Shown piece by piece: positions 24,660 to 35,279 of a DNA stretch of 64,000 nucleotides. Below the pieces are notes generated by a model that was not told where the DNA came from, searched no databases, and saw only the letters and a list, made by a program, of their open reading frames with translations. Source of the stretch: Taenia hydatigena. Taxonomy: Eukaryota; Platyhelminthes; Cestoda; Cyclophyllidea; Taeniidae. Every line of letters begins with the position of its first letter. The first letter of the stretch is position 1. Made by a program: the position numbers and the translations under genes. The stretch covers positions 14,337,467-14,401,466 of the forward strand of contig JADWOT020000004.1 of assembly GCA_036345935.2 (NCBI GenBank), written 5' to 3'.

Positions 24660-24899
24660 GTGAAGGCGCAAGCTCCAATGCCACAAGTACGAAGCGGTGG
24701 ACAACTCGTGTTGAGTGCACTGGAAGGTGTGTCGCGACTCTGCCAGACAACCCAGATCACATGGGCTAGTTTAGATACCACAACCCATGTGGTGGGCAGC
24801 CTGGGTAGCGCGTATATACCACAACAAATAGTGCTGTGGTCCCTCTTGAACGAATCGGTGCTGGTAGTAATAGAAGGTCTCACAAATGCAGTTGAATAA
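24660..24899 (+). CDS. conserved hydrophobic frame 'LSALEGVSRL', unit 3
   Basis: Open frame of 79 codons: PQVRSGGQLVLSALEGVSRL, TTQITWASLDTTTHVVGSLG, QQIVLWSLLNESVLVVIEGL, then a stop. Conserved with 2004-2252 and partly with 8609-8760. It could be an exon of a gene carried in the F-box repeat unit. No known domain; the actual start is unknown. Confidence 0.3.
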   Translation: MKAQAPMPQVRSGGQLVLSALEGVSRLCQTTQITWASLDTTTHVVGSLGSAYIPQQIVLWSLLNESVLVVIEGLTNAVE

Positions 24900-25260
24900 A
24901 ACATCTAGTGAATTGAAACATAACCCCTTCTCAATCCACACAGGGTGCGTAGATGGCAGAACAGAGCAATATTTATGTAGATTTCCTGAGGCGAAAATGG
25001 CTAGCTGAATTCAACTGCGATGGTACCTAGTTTAGACAAGCCTTTGGTGCACAAACCCACTTTTTGCCCACGAATTGCTTGATTAAGCGTGCGTTTCATC
25101 AGCACGTAAGGCTACTGCTGAAACTTCTGGGTTCTCGACGTTAGTCAGAGTCACCGATTCTCTTTGCATCCCACTCAACAACTCCATCTGCACCAGCAGC
25201 CACATTTGTGCAATCGAGGCATAACGTGCTCGGATAAATTCATTTGATGCGCGAAGAAGC

Positions 25261-25542
25261 CTAGCCATCAAATCGTTTATGCGCGAGGAGTTGCATTCTC
25301 TCGTATTGCTTTCGAGAAATGAAATGACATGAATTTTCCGTCGTCAGTCTGTTAACTAGCACATGCCACGTATACGAGCACACCGTATACACCAACATGA
25401 ATTTAGTTTTGCAAAAAATGCAGAGAAGAACAATGCCACCTACTATGTGAGTGACACTATCAAAGACAGTCTGCGCAAGTGCCACCGCCTCTCCCACTCT
25501 GACGAATTCCGGTCGTGTTGGCAAAATCCAAGAATTAATCAC
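25261..25542 (-). CDS. conserved small frame antisense to the F-box unit, copy 3
   Basis: 93-codon frame with RPEFVRVGEAVALAQTVFDS followed by VTHIVGGIVLLCIFC. It is the counterpart of 4907-5119 and 1443-1604. It has a hydrophobic middle and a longer C-terminal tail than the other two. It is divergent from the F-box pseudogene at 26028. Function unknown. Confidence 0.28.
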   Translation of the reverse strand: MINSWILPTRPEFVRVGEAVALAQTVFDSVTHIVGGIVLLCIFCKTKFMLVYTVCSYTWHVLVNRLTTENSCHFISRKQYERMQLLAHKRFDG

Positions 25543-26027
25543 GTCTCATGAACGAGACCAAATTTCTTTGGAAATCGACGCCTCAAAACTAAAGTGCTTG
25601 CATTGTAATTACCAGGGATCTACTCAACTGACACACATACACCATGATTTTTAAGTAAAACGGAGGGTAGGTGGTGCAACCACTATGTGGATACTGATTA
25701 GTTGTCACAATGTAGGTGGCAACGGTCAGCAAAGAACGCACCGTATCGGTGCTCCCGATATCGCAAGTTGCAACCGCACATCAAATGTTGTAAGATTTTG
25801 TGCGGTCATTTCATTTTTCGTTCTTGAATAATATGATTTTCTCACATTCAGCACTGGGCGATAAAAGTGCGACCAAGGTGCTAACTCCAGGATGTGATCA
25901 TTCCTGTCTCTGACCCACAGTAATCACCCCCAAGCTCTCCATTTCCACTTTCACATTTCGTATATTTGATAATCACTTCGTCTAAGACCACGTGCATTTT
26001 TTTGCAAATTAAAGGCACAAAATAGCG

Positions 26028-26515
26028 GACGTCAAAAGATCGCAGATATTCCACCGGAGTTTTCATTAAAAATATGCGAATCACCTGCTGCTCCTGACTC
26101 AGTAGACCACTGAACCACTGCCCCTGGATGGAAGTGAATGCCTTCCACGCGCCGATTCTCCACTGTTATAGCTCAGCGCATTCAACGGTGGAACGGACTG
26201 GATAAGCATTTGTATCGCTTAGCATTTCTGCAGGCTTCAGAAATCTTCTTTCAAAAGGCTTCCAAGGCTATTCAATACCAGACGAAGCAAGCTGTCTCCT
26301 GTCAACACCTTTTGTCCACGTCGCCTCATGACCAAGCCCACAAAACCATACATTTTCGTCTTTTCTCACCCGAACATCGAAACGATGTCGCATGATGAGC
26401 AGGTATCCACTGGGTATACGTCTTACCAGTGGAAGTAGTTTGGGTTGGGCTATCCTGAGAAGTGGAAACGCAGGCAGCAATGATGTATTCGATGACTCTG
26501 ATTGTATCATCTAAC
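26028..26515 (+). pseudogene. F-box-like gene, copy 4 (stops and 3' truncation)
   Basis: The F-box frame (QKIADIPPEFSLKICESPAA) meets TGA at 26111-26113 and again at 26135-26137. It stays in register to RRFSTVIAQRIQRW, LDKHLYRLAFLQASEIFFQK and KTIHFRLF before two TGA codons at about 26394. A frameshifted remainder (RYPLGIRL, then ILRSGNAGSND) matches copy 3 up to about 26515, where homology ends. It keeps the longer QASEIFFQKAS segment like copy 3. Confidence 0.7.
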
Positions 26516-27309
26516 GTGTGCTCAAGTTCCCACATTGAATGTGAGAAGTGTTATGGCGAAATCAGTTGCACACTCTCCTCCGCTGTGGTCGACACTTACC
26601 TAAGCCTAACGTACGGAAGCCATTTTGCGGCAGCACTTTAAAGATGCCGATGGACTCCAAGGATAAATTATTAACAGGAGTGATTTCAAGTGCATTTATT
26701 TGCTGGTTTATTTAATAATAGGGTTCTGTGGTGTACAACATATTCACAAACGATACATTTGTGGGAACACTTTCGTTGGGATTCAGACAATGGCCTTTTG
26801 AATATAATGAAATTCTGAAGGTTTTATCACAACTTATCTCAGAAAACGCGAAAAGTCGATTCCATCCTCCTCATAATTATTGTGATTCACGACAGTGGCC
26901 AATACGGCAGCTTGAACCCATCCTTCTCAGTAAGGATCCTTCAAGTTTAGACCATTGCTGCTATGCATTGTCTCCCCACCACATGAACCATTGCCGGTCT
27001 TCCACATCATATCCGCCAACCCCGCCCTGCACCCTGTTATCCTTCACACGCTGGCAAGACACCATCAACCCAAAACGTTTCTTCAGCAGAAAGGTATGTT
27101 GTGAACAGGGAGGATAGAGAAGTGAGGCGTAAAAATAACAAGTCGATGACTGTGAGTAGGGGTGAGTTCGATGAGCGACCGCATTTCAGGAGTGAAGGAG
27201 GTATGTTCATGACGGCGAAAGAGGCGTATTGGATACATTCGTTCCTCTAGGCAGGTGCCCTAGCGACAGACCAACAGGGAGGTCAGGCGACCCTTGACCC
27301 ACCTCAGTG
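26516..27309. other. no gene recognised
   Basis: Contains the repeat piece 26690-26840 related to 14342-14480. The 129-codon open stretch at 26728-27117 shows no motif. Confidence 0.4.
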
Positions 27310-30247
27310 ACACTCGGTCCTCAGTTGTGAAGGGCATTTAGACGTTCGTGTTACCAAACTTGTGCAAACGAAACAGAAGAAAAGTGGACTGCATGAACGA
27401 GTAGGACGCAAGCCACATGCATGACAGAGTGCAAGATAAATGAGTTGCGCGGAGGTGAGGCGAGTAATGGATGAACAGATGAAGCACGAGCAAGTGAATG
27501 GATATGCAATGAAAGGAAGTGTCCCAAATGGAAGCAAATATGTACTACTTTAAAATCGGTGGAATATGGATACGAGAAACAGGTTGACACGAGCAAATCA
27601 AGCAATTGTGCGAGCAGAGGGAGCTACTTACAGCGCGAGCAAGGCAATTAAGCGAATGGCGGCGTTGACCGACAGGAAGTGATGTTCGGTGGGGATGGTT
27701 TTGATTACCATGAACGTGAAACGGATAGACTTCTTGCCCTAGTAAGACTGAGCACCATTATAAAGTAGCGCGTCCGAATAAAAGCCCCTTCGATCAGATT
27801 CTTCTCCACCATTCTGCTCAAGCGCAGCTGAGAAGGAAAAGAGAAAATCAAGGTAATGTTGATCACACGACCACATGTTGAGATGGGTGGCAAAATGAGG
27901 TGGGCAAATAATGATCGAAAAGAACCTACTCGACTGCACACATGAGCAGAAGGATAGAACCCTGAGACTATTCTAAATATACGATTCGATTAAATGCACC
28001 AAATCTGTACTTGCGCATGCAAGCGAATAGTTTAACACTGGCACCATAACGAATGCCTTTTGATGGAAAACAGCCTGACAATCAGGAGGAAGGTTAGAAA
28101 GTGAGCCGAATGGTGATAAGAACGAACGGAGGTTAAGGCATACAGAAGGCAAGCTAAACTATGTGGTGGAATGGAATTTGATCACGTGGTAGGGTTGGTC
28201 ACCTTAAGAACTGGGTCTAAGACTGATGGCTGACCGCTTTGAACACAACTTCGCTGTTTGTGACTTGAAGTGGTTTCCACTTACTCTTCGTGAAACGATT
28301 GGTCATCAGTGTTTGGACAACTTGGGTTGGCCATGAGGTGGTAGCATAAGAGTATGTTCCTACTTGGAGCCCATATCTTTCCTTAGAATTGGGAATCACG
28401 AAGCGACATTTGAAAGCAAACGGAAGACTGCACAGCGAATTCTGCACTAGGACTTTCAAAATTTCATAAAATTGCCACACTGCTGGAAGCAATGCTGGAT
28501 ACTACTTCGGAATCATTCCACAACCTAGTTGCACTCACCAATGACACATGGTAAACATGAGCATTGAAAGTGATTCGTGACACCCCTGGGACGATTGCTT
28601 CACTGAAGAGTCCCAAGTTGGAACTCCACTTGACCCGCAGAATGTTCCGCCTGTTTTCAAAGGAACTGCAACACCACGCCACTTGACGATGTATAAGAAT
28701 CAAATAAAAATGCGCATGAAGCGGGACCAGCGGAAAAGGAAGTGGGATAGAAATGTGCTACTTACTTGTGGCAGATAAAAATGGCAGTCGCAGATTCACA
28801 AATACATACTAAGGAAGCAATCCGAGTTTCAAACATCGTTAACCACGGACGTCCATCCTCAACTATGTCATTACACACGTAATTGGGTGAGCGGCTCTTA
28901 TGAAGGCTAAATCCAAGCTATGTTCTAAAGTGTAGAGCCAACAAATATTCACCAACCGCCACCCATTAGCATCAATGTGCCTTTCAGGACAAGAATTTTG
29001 ATAGTGGAAAAGTAGGCACAATTACTCTACTCCAGTAGAGAGAACACTTCTACGCAGCTATCATGCTTGGACAAGTGTGGAAGCAATTCAATTGCTTAAG
29101 GAGGAAAGTCACTACGACAGTGCAAAAGGTGTTATGGTGGGCAGATGTGTTTCTTCAACTCACCTCAAAGCTCCTCGAAGACGTTGACGGCTTCACGTAA
29201 ATCGAGTTCAAGCAAGCTGCTACATTTTAAGATTTGCTTGATAACCTTCAGAGATACACATTGCATCTGATAGGTGTGAGATATACCACAAGGTTGGTCT
29301 CATCGAGACGTGGAAGAACCAATTTGACTGGGCCCAGTTCAAGTTGCGTCTACAAACCTCCTCCATCCGTACTTATTGTCATTCTTATCGTCATGACAGT
29401 GAAATGGTTTTTTGTTACTGCTGTCATCTTCATCAAATAGCTCGTTGTACCTAAACTTAGCCCCACAATCTTGCTCCAAGTGACAATGCACGCATTATGA
29501 AACGGGCTCATTTCCTTCCTTCATCTGCTCAAATAATTACGCGGCAATTTTACATAAGCTTCATCTAGACCCTGTCGTGAGAAATAGCATTAAGTGGAAA
29601 TTTACAGCTGCAGTGCACAAATCTTTAAGCTCCCGACATGGTGAATGCGATGGTGAGGATAGCAATGCCATGAACAGATGGGCTAGAATAAGCATCGGTC
29701 ATACCCGTTGACGGGTTTAAAGCATAGCTGTGAATTGTTGAGACACATTAAGGAGGATAAAGTAATTCAATCAGAGGACTGAAAAGTACTGTTGCCTATT
29801 ATCTAAACTTGTATCAAGCAAGCGAGAGGGTGGAGGAAAACTCATGCTTCGTGCTTGATGGGAGGGTCTATTTGTATGATGATGAGAGCAGTCACCCTTT
29901 CAGCCTCTACTATGACTACACAGAATTCCCCTAATCTAAGACAATAAAGGTGTTGCACCAAGCCAGTCCTCTTGTTCCGGAGAAAGCTGCGTGGGGGAGG
30001 TGGTGGACAAGGATAGTGCACCATTGCCAAAGCACATCGTGCAACACTCCTTATCAAATCTAAATATAATAGTAGGATTTACTGTTTAAATTTATTTATT
30101 GCCTGCAAAAGCAAAACATGCATCACATACTCATAAATTTCCTGCCTTACTGGCAACGGCTTCTAAACCTGCATTTTACCCTCGTTACGTATGCGTCTCC
30201 TGAAAATTCAATAAAGACAACTGGCCTAATATTGAGTACTAGAACCA

Positions 30248-30433
30248 ATGGTATTAAGTGGAGGATGGGTTGCGATTGTCCCCACTTTACACTTCTTTTG
30301 TGAATTCTTTGCAAGATCAGGTGAACCATCCTCCTCCTTCTCCTGTCTACACCCAAACAGCTTCCATTCGATAATGCAAGGTCCAGGCAAACAAAAAAAC
30401 TTTCATACTGCTTCTTCTCTGACCCGGGTGTAA
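30248..30433 (+). pseudogene. retropepsin N-terminal remnant, copy A
   Basis: The plus frame contains CEFFARSGEPSSSF followed by HPNSFHSIM and aligns with KFFVTSGELRLSP...HNFHSLM at 37005-37235. Aspartic proteases of retroelements have a D-T/S-G active site in a hydrophobic strand. Here the triplet reads R-S-G, so the catalytic Asp is gone. It is a remnant of a retroelement protease. Confidence 0.45.
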
Positions 30434-30639
30434 CCGTGTCAGTAACAAACCTATTGGCTGCTCCAAGCCTTTACAACAAGAATTGAATTGCTTCTAAGTT
30501 TACAAGACCACCCTAGAAAAATGAGGGGAGCTGACGACAAAACGGGATACATCATGAGAAGACCGCACAGGGACAGAGACCTGCACGGTGAGACGTGTTA
30601 TGTGCTCGAAACTGGATGAACGAGGTGTCTGGTTCTAAC

Positions 30640-31170
30640 CTTCTTCGTATAACCCAATCAGTTCTAAATTTTGCAGAAGACGCTCTCCAACCAGCAAAGC
30701 ACTGAAGCCAACGCAGTTATTTCGTTGCCTAATGAGGTGCTGATGATACCTGCAGCACCATCTTTGAAGCTCTAGCTCTCTTTGTGAACGAATTCGATTA
30801 TCTTCGCTCACCGTTAGCTCATATCACTGATAACGAAGGGAAATAACTTCGCGCATTGCTGAGCAATGATCCGACTATGTTCTTATAGCTACGCTCGAAA
30901 CCGACACGGAAGGACAAAATGGAGCATGCGAGAGACATTGGCAAATACAAATCCATCCGACAACAACCCAGGTGCTCACCATCTCCTTCAGTTGGAGGAA
31001 TAAACCATCCAATTGTAGGGACTATTTGGATAAGATTATAAAACCACCGAAGTCACTATGAGCTTCTCTGACTGCACTAGTAATGGGGAGCGTCAGTAGT
31101 CAACGATTGCGCGCTGATCACTGGAAGTCGAACCCTGTTATTAGGACTGGTGCGTTTCGTCTCCTTACAT
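30640..31170 (+). pseudogene. protease-reverse transcriptase linker remnant, copy A
   Basis: DNA-level homologue of 34180-34800 and 37380-37700. The frame pieces LQKTLSNQQSTEANAVISL and, later, IRQQPRCSPSPSVGG fit the segment just before the gypsy reverse-transcriptase domain, where a P-I-R-Q-P-P-R-type sequence is typical. Multiple stops and frame changes. Confidence 0.5.
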
Positions 31171-31255
31171 AAGCGGTTTGTTAGACCACCAGCATGCATT
31201 ACAGTAGTTTCTCACCCCAAAATTGTGAGTGCATGCGAGCAGCAAGATTCTTTTG

Positions 31256-32565
31256 ACTTACTGTACGTCTGTGGTCTAGAAACTAATTCTTTGCGGTGAG
31301 AAGTATCGTCCTTTAGCATCTCACGAGTGTTAGTTTGATGAGTTTGTCAATTCTTGGGATGCAGACTCTCTCAGGAGCCCTTTGACTTCCATTTGTTTCT
31401 CCTTCGATACAGTCGCTTAAGTGGCAACGAATCACTCTCGTGCCCGAAATGTTTATGTAACTACGAGCTCCCGCTGGTCTTATGCACAAATGCATATTGC
31501 TCGTCGCGTGGATTTGTAAGGTGCACAGTTTGTAGATTCAATGTTAGAATTCGATTACAGGTGAAAGAGTAGAGGCTTAGAGTCGATTTTACATGATATC
31601 CGCCTTTCAATGGCAATTTTGTCATGAAATACAAGCATCCGTGTACGTTGAGGCGATCATAGGATACGCGTTAAGATAGCATAAATGGGTGCATCTGCGC
31701 GTCGGAAAGACTTTTTTGAGGCAGCCTTTCTTATTGTTCTTGATAGAAGTGAATTCGTTAAGAGCGACCATTATGCTACCCATAGACGCATCATATTTTG
31801 AGCTAGTCCTGATCACCTCCGAGCTAGCCTGATCGGCATCTGATAGCGATGTGCTTCTTTTATGCTACAAACCGAAATTGAAGTGGATGGCTTTTGCTAG
31901 GCACTCCATGGTAGATCAGATCTAATAACACGCTACTAGTGCAAGGCCTGTTGTTTCCCGAGCTGTTAAATGTTGGAGTTACAGGAGGTTATGATAGAAG
32001 TGTGGATCCATCGCTTTGTCTTGACGAACAATGCTAGCACCAAGCTCGGCCTGGTCATCAGGGATATGCGAACAGCAGTCTTCCTATGTCTATCCTAGAT
32101 GTTCTCATGTGTGTTCTGTCACTTAATAAGCGTTATCATTGAAGGGCCCGATTTCATGCGTCAGGCATTTGTGCAAAAAGTGAATGTGCTGCCACCCAGC
32201 TAAATTCATCTCTTCGCCGCTTTCGGCAAACATGTACCCATCTTTGGCAGGCCAACCAAATTTACTGTTTGTACGAATGCACTTAGAGTGTGTTATGCAA
32301 ATACTAATCGCATAATCGCCACACTCAATTCTCGTGGAGCTAACGCATTAATAAGCTGATTCATTCACTGCGTTTTTACGCATCCAATCCCTTCCGACGC
32401 AACAGTAGCGATGAAGATACAGGAGAGCTATGGACGAGTGAAGCCAGATGTACTAATTTAAGCAATACAATTTGTTAATTCGAGCTCCAATGACGGATGT
32501 AGAACTCTCAGAACCTCGAAGAGATGGCACACCTCTTCCACCAGAGGAGACGGTATGCACATGGG
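31256..32565. mobile_element. retroelement fragment, sister of 17190-18480
   Basis: Matches 17190-18480 throughout and ends at the same point, about 32565. There it is joined to an oppositely oriented protease segment. A Cys-rich plus-strand frame at about 31415-31555 (LSCPKCLCNYELPLVLC, then GFVRCTVC) looks zinc-finger-like, but the sister copy does not keep the cysteines, so I do not call a domain. Coding strand unresolved. Confidence 0.45.
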
Positions 32566-33119
32566 TGGTTGCTATGTGTGTCTGCTTCACCAGTGCCTAT
32601 TGTATGCTTAGCGATGTCTGTTTGTCCAAGTTTTGACCCTTGTCATGAGAAGATAGCAGCGTAGTTGCTCAGCAATGCGCGAAGATCTTTCCTCTCCTTC
32701 TCGGTGACATGAGTTGATTGTAGACGAAGGTCTTCAAATCTGTTCAAGAGGAGATCTGTGGCTTCAAACAGGTCTCTGCGGCGTCGTCGACCTCTGCTTT
32801 ATTCATTGACACAACTGCATTGGCTTTAGTGCTTTGCTGGATGGAAAAGGCGTCTTTCACAAAAGTTAAGACCAATTAAGTGCTGTGAAACTAGTCAGCA
32901 CCAAATTAGTTCTAGGCATCTAGCACATTTTACCGTGTAGATTTATTTTCCTCTGCACTTCCAACGACGTCTCACCTTTTGCAATTTTATTCCTTCCTTC
33001 TTCCTTCAGATCCGAATTTTGTTGCAAATGGTGGAAAAGGCTTGCAGGTATGCATTTGACTTACCTACACCCGAGGCAAAAGGAAAGCAGCATGAACGAC
33101 CTCCTGACTGGCCTAAACC
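32216..33119 (+). repeat. 904-bp inverted repeat, left arm
   Basis: Essentially identical to the reverse complement of 37122-38025. Both arms are 904 bp, and spot comparisons over most of the length showed one mismatch (ATACAGG versus ATGCAGG near 32419). Identity drops abruptly to roughly 75-80% just past 33119. The arm spans the junction at about 32565 between two retroelement pieces of opposite orientation; 32566-33119 carries the protease segment on the minus strand. Confidence 0.85.
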
Positions 33120-33939
33120 TCGTATCAATGTGTGGAAGTCATGTAGGAGCGGAGAGGAGGAGGAGGACAAATACAAGGATCGCTTCTCTGAAAAAGGTTG
33201 TATTATTTCTCAGTCCTCTGATTGAGCTTCTTTAATTACTTTGATCCGCCTCAACCATTTACATTTTTGCCCCCAACATGTCAACAAATACAACTAATGG
33301 CCATTCTAGCCCACACGTCCAAAGCCAAGTTATCGGCACTATCATGCTTACTATGTTGGAAGCAGGAAGAATTGTGTATCGCGACTGTAAGTTCTCGCCT
33401 AATGTCATTTTGTGTAATGGAACTCTTAAAGAACGTTCCGTAAGTTGGTTGCACGAGCTTTGAAAGCAGTAAAATGAAAACAATCTCGTTCCGAAGAGAG
33501 TGATTTTCCTTTAATGCAAGCATTTTCATCAGGAGTAAGGCCAAATAACCAAATCCAATGAAGACAAATTATCCGACAAACCTAGCAATGTAAGCAAGGA
33601 TCAGCTTCTCTTTCATGACACACTGGAGGAGTGTCATTCTCTTTCCAACACTATCATCCCCATTTGCTGGTTGTGGAAGCTTATGAAGCCGTCCTGCGAA
33701 ACGTTCTTCAATGTGCGTTGTCAACAATAAACAGAGCAATGGAATTCACTATTCAAAGCACTCACTGCCTTTAAGGAAGAACAATTTTGGCTTAAAGTTC
33801 ATTCGGTGATTAGGACTGTCCCATATAAGTTGCGATCGTGCCCAAATCTGCTTTACTTCTTTGTCAAATTCGTGCTTCCTATATACTTAATTAGCACGAC
33901 CGGGTTCCCATCGAACGCTAAAGACAATGGCATGTACTC
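33120..33939 (-). mobile_element. retroelement internal piece, inverted
   Basis: Continues the left arm at lower identity. 33120-33230 and 33236-33440 correspond to the reverse complement of 36990-37121 and 36360-36560. It is the gag-like to protease region read on the minus strand. The plus-strand open frames here (33019-33443) are antisense shadows of that region. Further right the match fades. Confidence 0.45.
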
Positions 33940-34385
33940 AAAGATTAGTTGCAGTGATTACCACTTCACACTTTGTGTTATTTAAAAACAGGCAAGCCAT
34001 CTTTCTACTTCCGTCCATTGCCAAAACGCCACTGCTCCTTTGACTAGAGCGCAGCCATGTCAATGGTAAACCTGTCAGATTTCTCAACTCTCCACAATAT
34101 GATTCAAATGAATTCTTTTTCTGCGGGATTAGGCTCAGGGGAAGAAACAAAGTTGAAGATTAAAAGGTATACGACGTAGTACTTGGTATTGACTTTCTTC
34201 GTCACGCCAAATTGGTCCTAAATATCGCAAATGACACCCTTCCCATTTTGCAAAGCACTGAAGCCAATGCAGCTATTTTAAGAGCTAAATTAGACGCTGA
34301 CGACACCAGCGGCCTCCTTGTCGTAGCAGCAGCTATCATCATACACAAATTTGATGATCCTCGCTCACACTCAACTCATCACTGA
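33940..34385 (+). pseudogene. retropepsin remnant, copy with the best C-terminus
   Basis: Aspartic protease of a Ty3/gypsy-type element. The C-terminal half is clear: VNGKPVRF, then KVYDVVLGIDFLRHAKLVLN followed by IANDTLPI. The I-L-G-x-D-F-L signature of retropepsins reads VLGIDFL. In-frame stops occur at about 34033 (TGA) and 34161 (TAA). The frame downstream is open to TGA at 34383. The D-T-G active site was not found in the degenerate first part. Confidence 0.6.
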
Positions 34386-34614
34386 TAAGAGCGGAAGCGG
34401 TCTTCGCGCATTGCCGAACTATTACGCGAATGCATTTACGGGTGATGCGCCAGCCTTGGACGGACACACATCGTCAAGCATACGACAGAAACTGGCGAAG
34501 CTAACTTGCTTTGGCAGTAACTCAAATGCCATGCACCACCTTCGGTGGGAGCAGCATACAGTCCAATTAGAGGCGATGTTAGATGAGGCTATAAAACCAT
34601 CAAAGTCACTATGA
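34351..34614 (+). pseudogene. reverse-transcriptase leader remnant
   Basis: Open frame reading HTQLITDKSGSGLRALPNYY followed by ANAFTGD. It continues, after a frame change, as LGRTHIVKHTTETGEA, the conserved lead-in to the gypsy reverse transcriptase (L-G-x-T-x-x-V-x-H-x-I-x-T-G-x-A). Copy B has GQTDIAKHTIGTGEAD at the same place. The polymerase core itself was not recognised. Confidence 0.55.
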
Positions 34615-34920
34615 GCTTCTCCAGTTGCACTTGTAAAGATACGCTGGCAGTCAACGATTACGCGTTGATCACAGGAAGTCGAGCGTTGTTTCCAAGACTG
34701 GTGCGCTCCGTCATTATTCATAAGCGATTTGTTAGATTTTCTGCATGGACCACAGTGGTTTACCACTCTGGACTGGTAGGTGGATGTTAATAGACACAGA
34801 CGGAGAGAAGACAGCTTGTGTGGAACCTGACGAGCTTTGTGAATTGAGAATAATGCCCTCCGCAATCTGTAGCGCTGCACCTACCTTCCAACGTCTGATG
34901 CAGACAGCATCAACGCTTTA

Positions 34921-35145
34921 GTGCTTAATCAACTTCCTAGGACATACTATCTCGTCAGTCGGGCTGAGGGTTACCGAAGAAGGTGCAGAGGAAGAGAGAA
35001 CCTGACTAAACACAAACACAATTTTCTTTGCTTAGCAAATTACTGCAGGTGTTTCTTTCGAGGCTTTGCCAAGATCTTCAATTCCTTGCAGGTACCAACC
35101 ATAAATTTTGAGAGAACCGACGTGCTGGTGCGTGTAAAGAACTAA
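34921..35145 (+). pseudogene. reverse-transcriptase thumb remnant
   Basis: The frame contains FLCLANYCRCFFRGFAKIFN followed by SLQVP, matching the highly conserved segment between the polymerase core and the RNase H of Ty3/gypsy elements (consensus F-L-G-L-x-N-Y-Y-R-R-F-I-x-x-F-A-x-I-x-x-P-L). About 300 bp separates it from the leader remnant, far too little for a full polymerase domain, so the core is deleted. The frame ends at TAA, 35143-35145. Confidence 0.65.
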
Positions 35146-35279
35146 AGCAAACACTGCATTGCACTTGCAAAAGCTCATAGCAAAGGCGATAAGCTCGTTG
35201 CACAAGGCAACCAGACGAATATGGCGAGAACAACCTTAGCACCAGTGATGCTCGACCCGCCATTGAGAAGTCCATTAAA

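Larger units (their letters stand above)
22730..26027 (+). repeat. F-box repeat unit 3, most complete flank
   Basis: This is the reference copy for the other units. It runs: HKAFPALSASRKYKR block (22770-22880); GAGAGAAAGG block (23010-23220); block around 23440-23720; 23760-24150; 24160-24640; the frame at 24660-24899; 25060-25300; the antisense frame at 25261-25542; then the pre-F-box segment at 25560-26020. Units 1, 2, 4, 5 and the F-box-less unit each keep subsets of these blocks in the same order. No terminal repeats or target-site duplications were recognised at the ends. Confidence 0.6.
27310..31200 (+). mobile_element. decayed Ty3/gypsy-type retroelement, copy A
   Basis: A 3.9-kb stretch whose blocks recur in the same order and orientation at 35280-37700 (27340-27540, 28770-29440, 29590-29760, 29820-30060, 30120-30440 and 30640-31170 have partners there). 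Near its right end are retropepsin and reverse-transcriptase leader remnants. Upstream frames conserved with copy B (VIPVDGFKA versus VLPVDGSKA; CFVLDGRVY versus YLVLEEMVD) indicate a gag-like region read on the plus strand. All frames are interrupted. No LTR ends, primer-binding site or polypurine tract was recognised. Confidence 0.6.

Noticed and set aside
31354..31572. Cys-rich plus-strand frame resembling a zinc ribbon
   Set aside because: The sister copy at 17290-17520 does not keep the cysteine pairs, so there is no sign of selection on this frame.
33019..33225. Plus-strand frame MVEKACRYAFDLPTPEAKGK with a PDWPK(P/H)RIN motif, also present at 36989-37222 (minus)
   Set aside because: It looked like a conserved gene, but most of it lies in the near-identical 904-bp arms, and the opposite strand carries the retropepsin start (LLCKFFVTSGELRLSP). 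It is the antisense shadow of the protease region.
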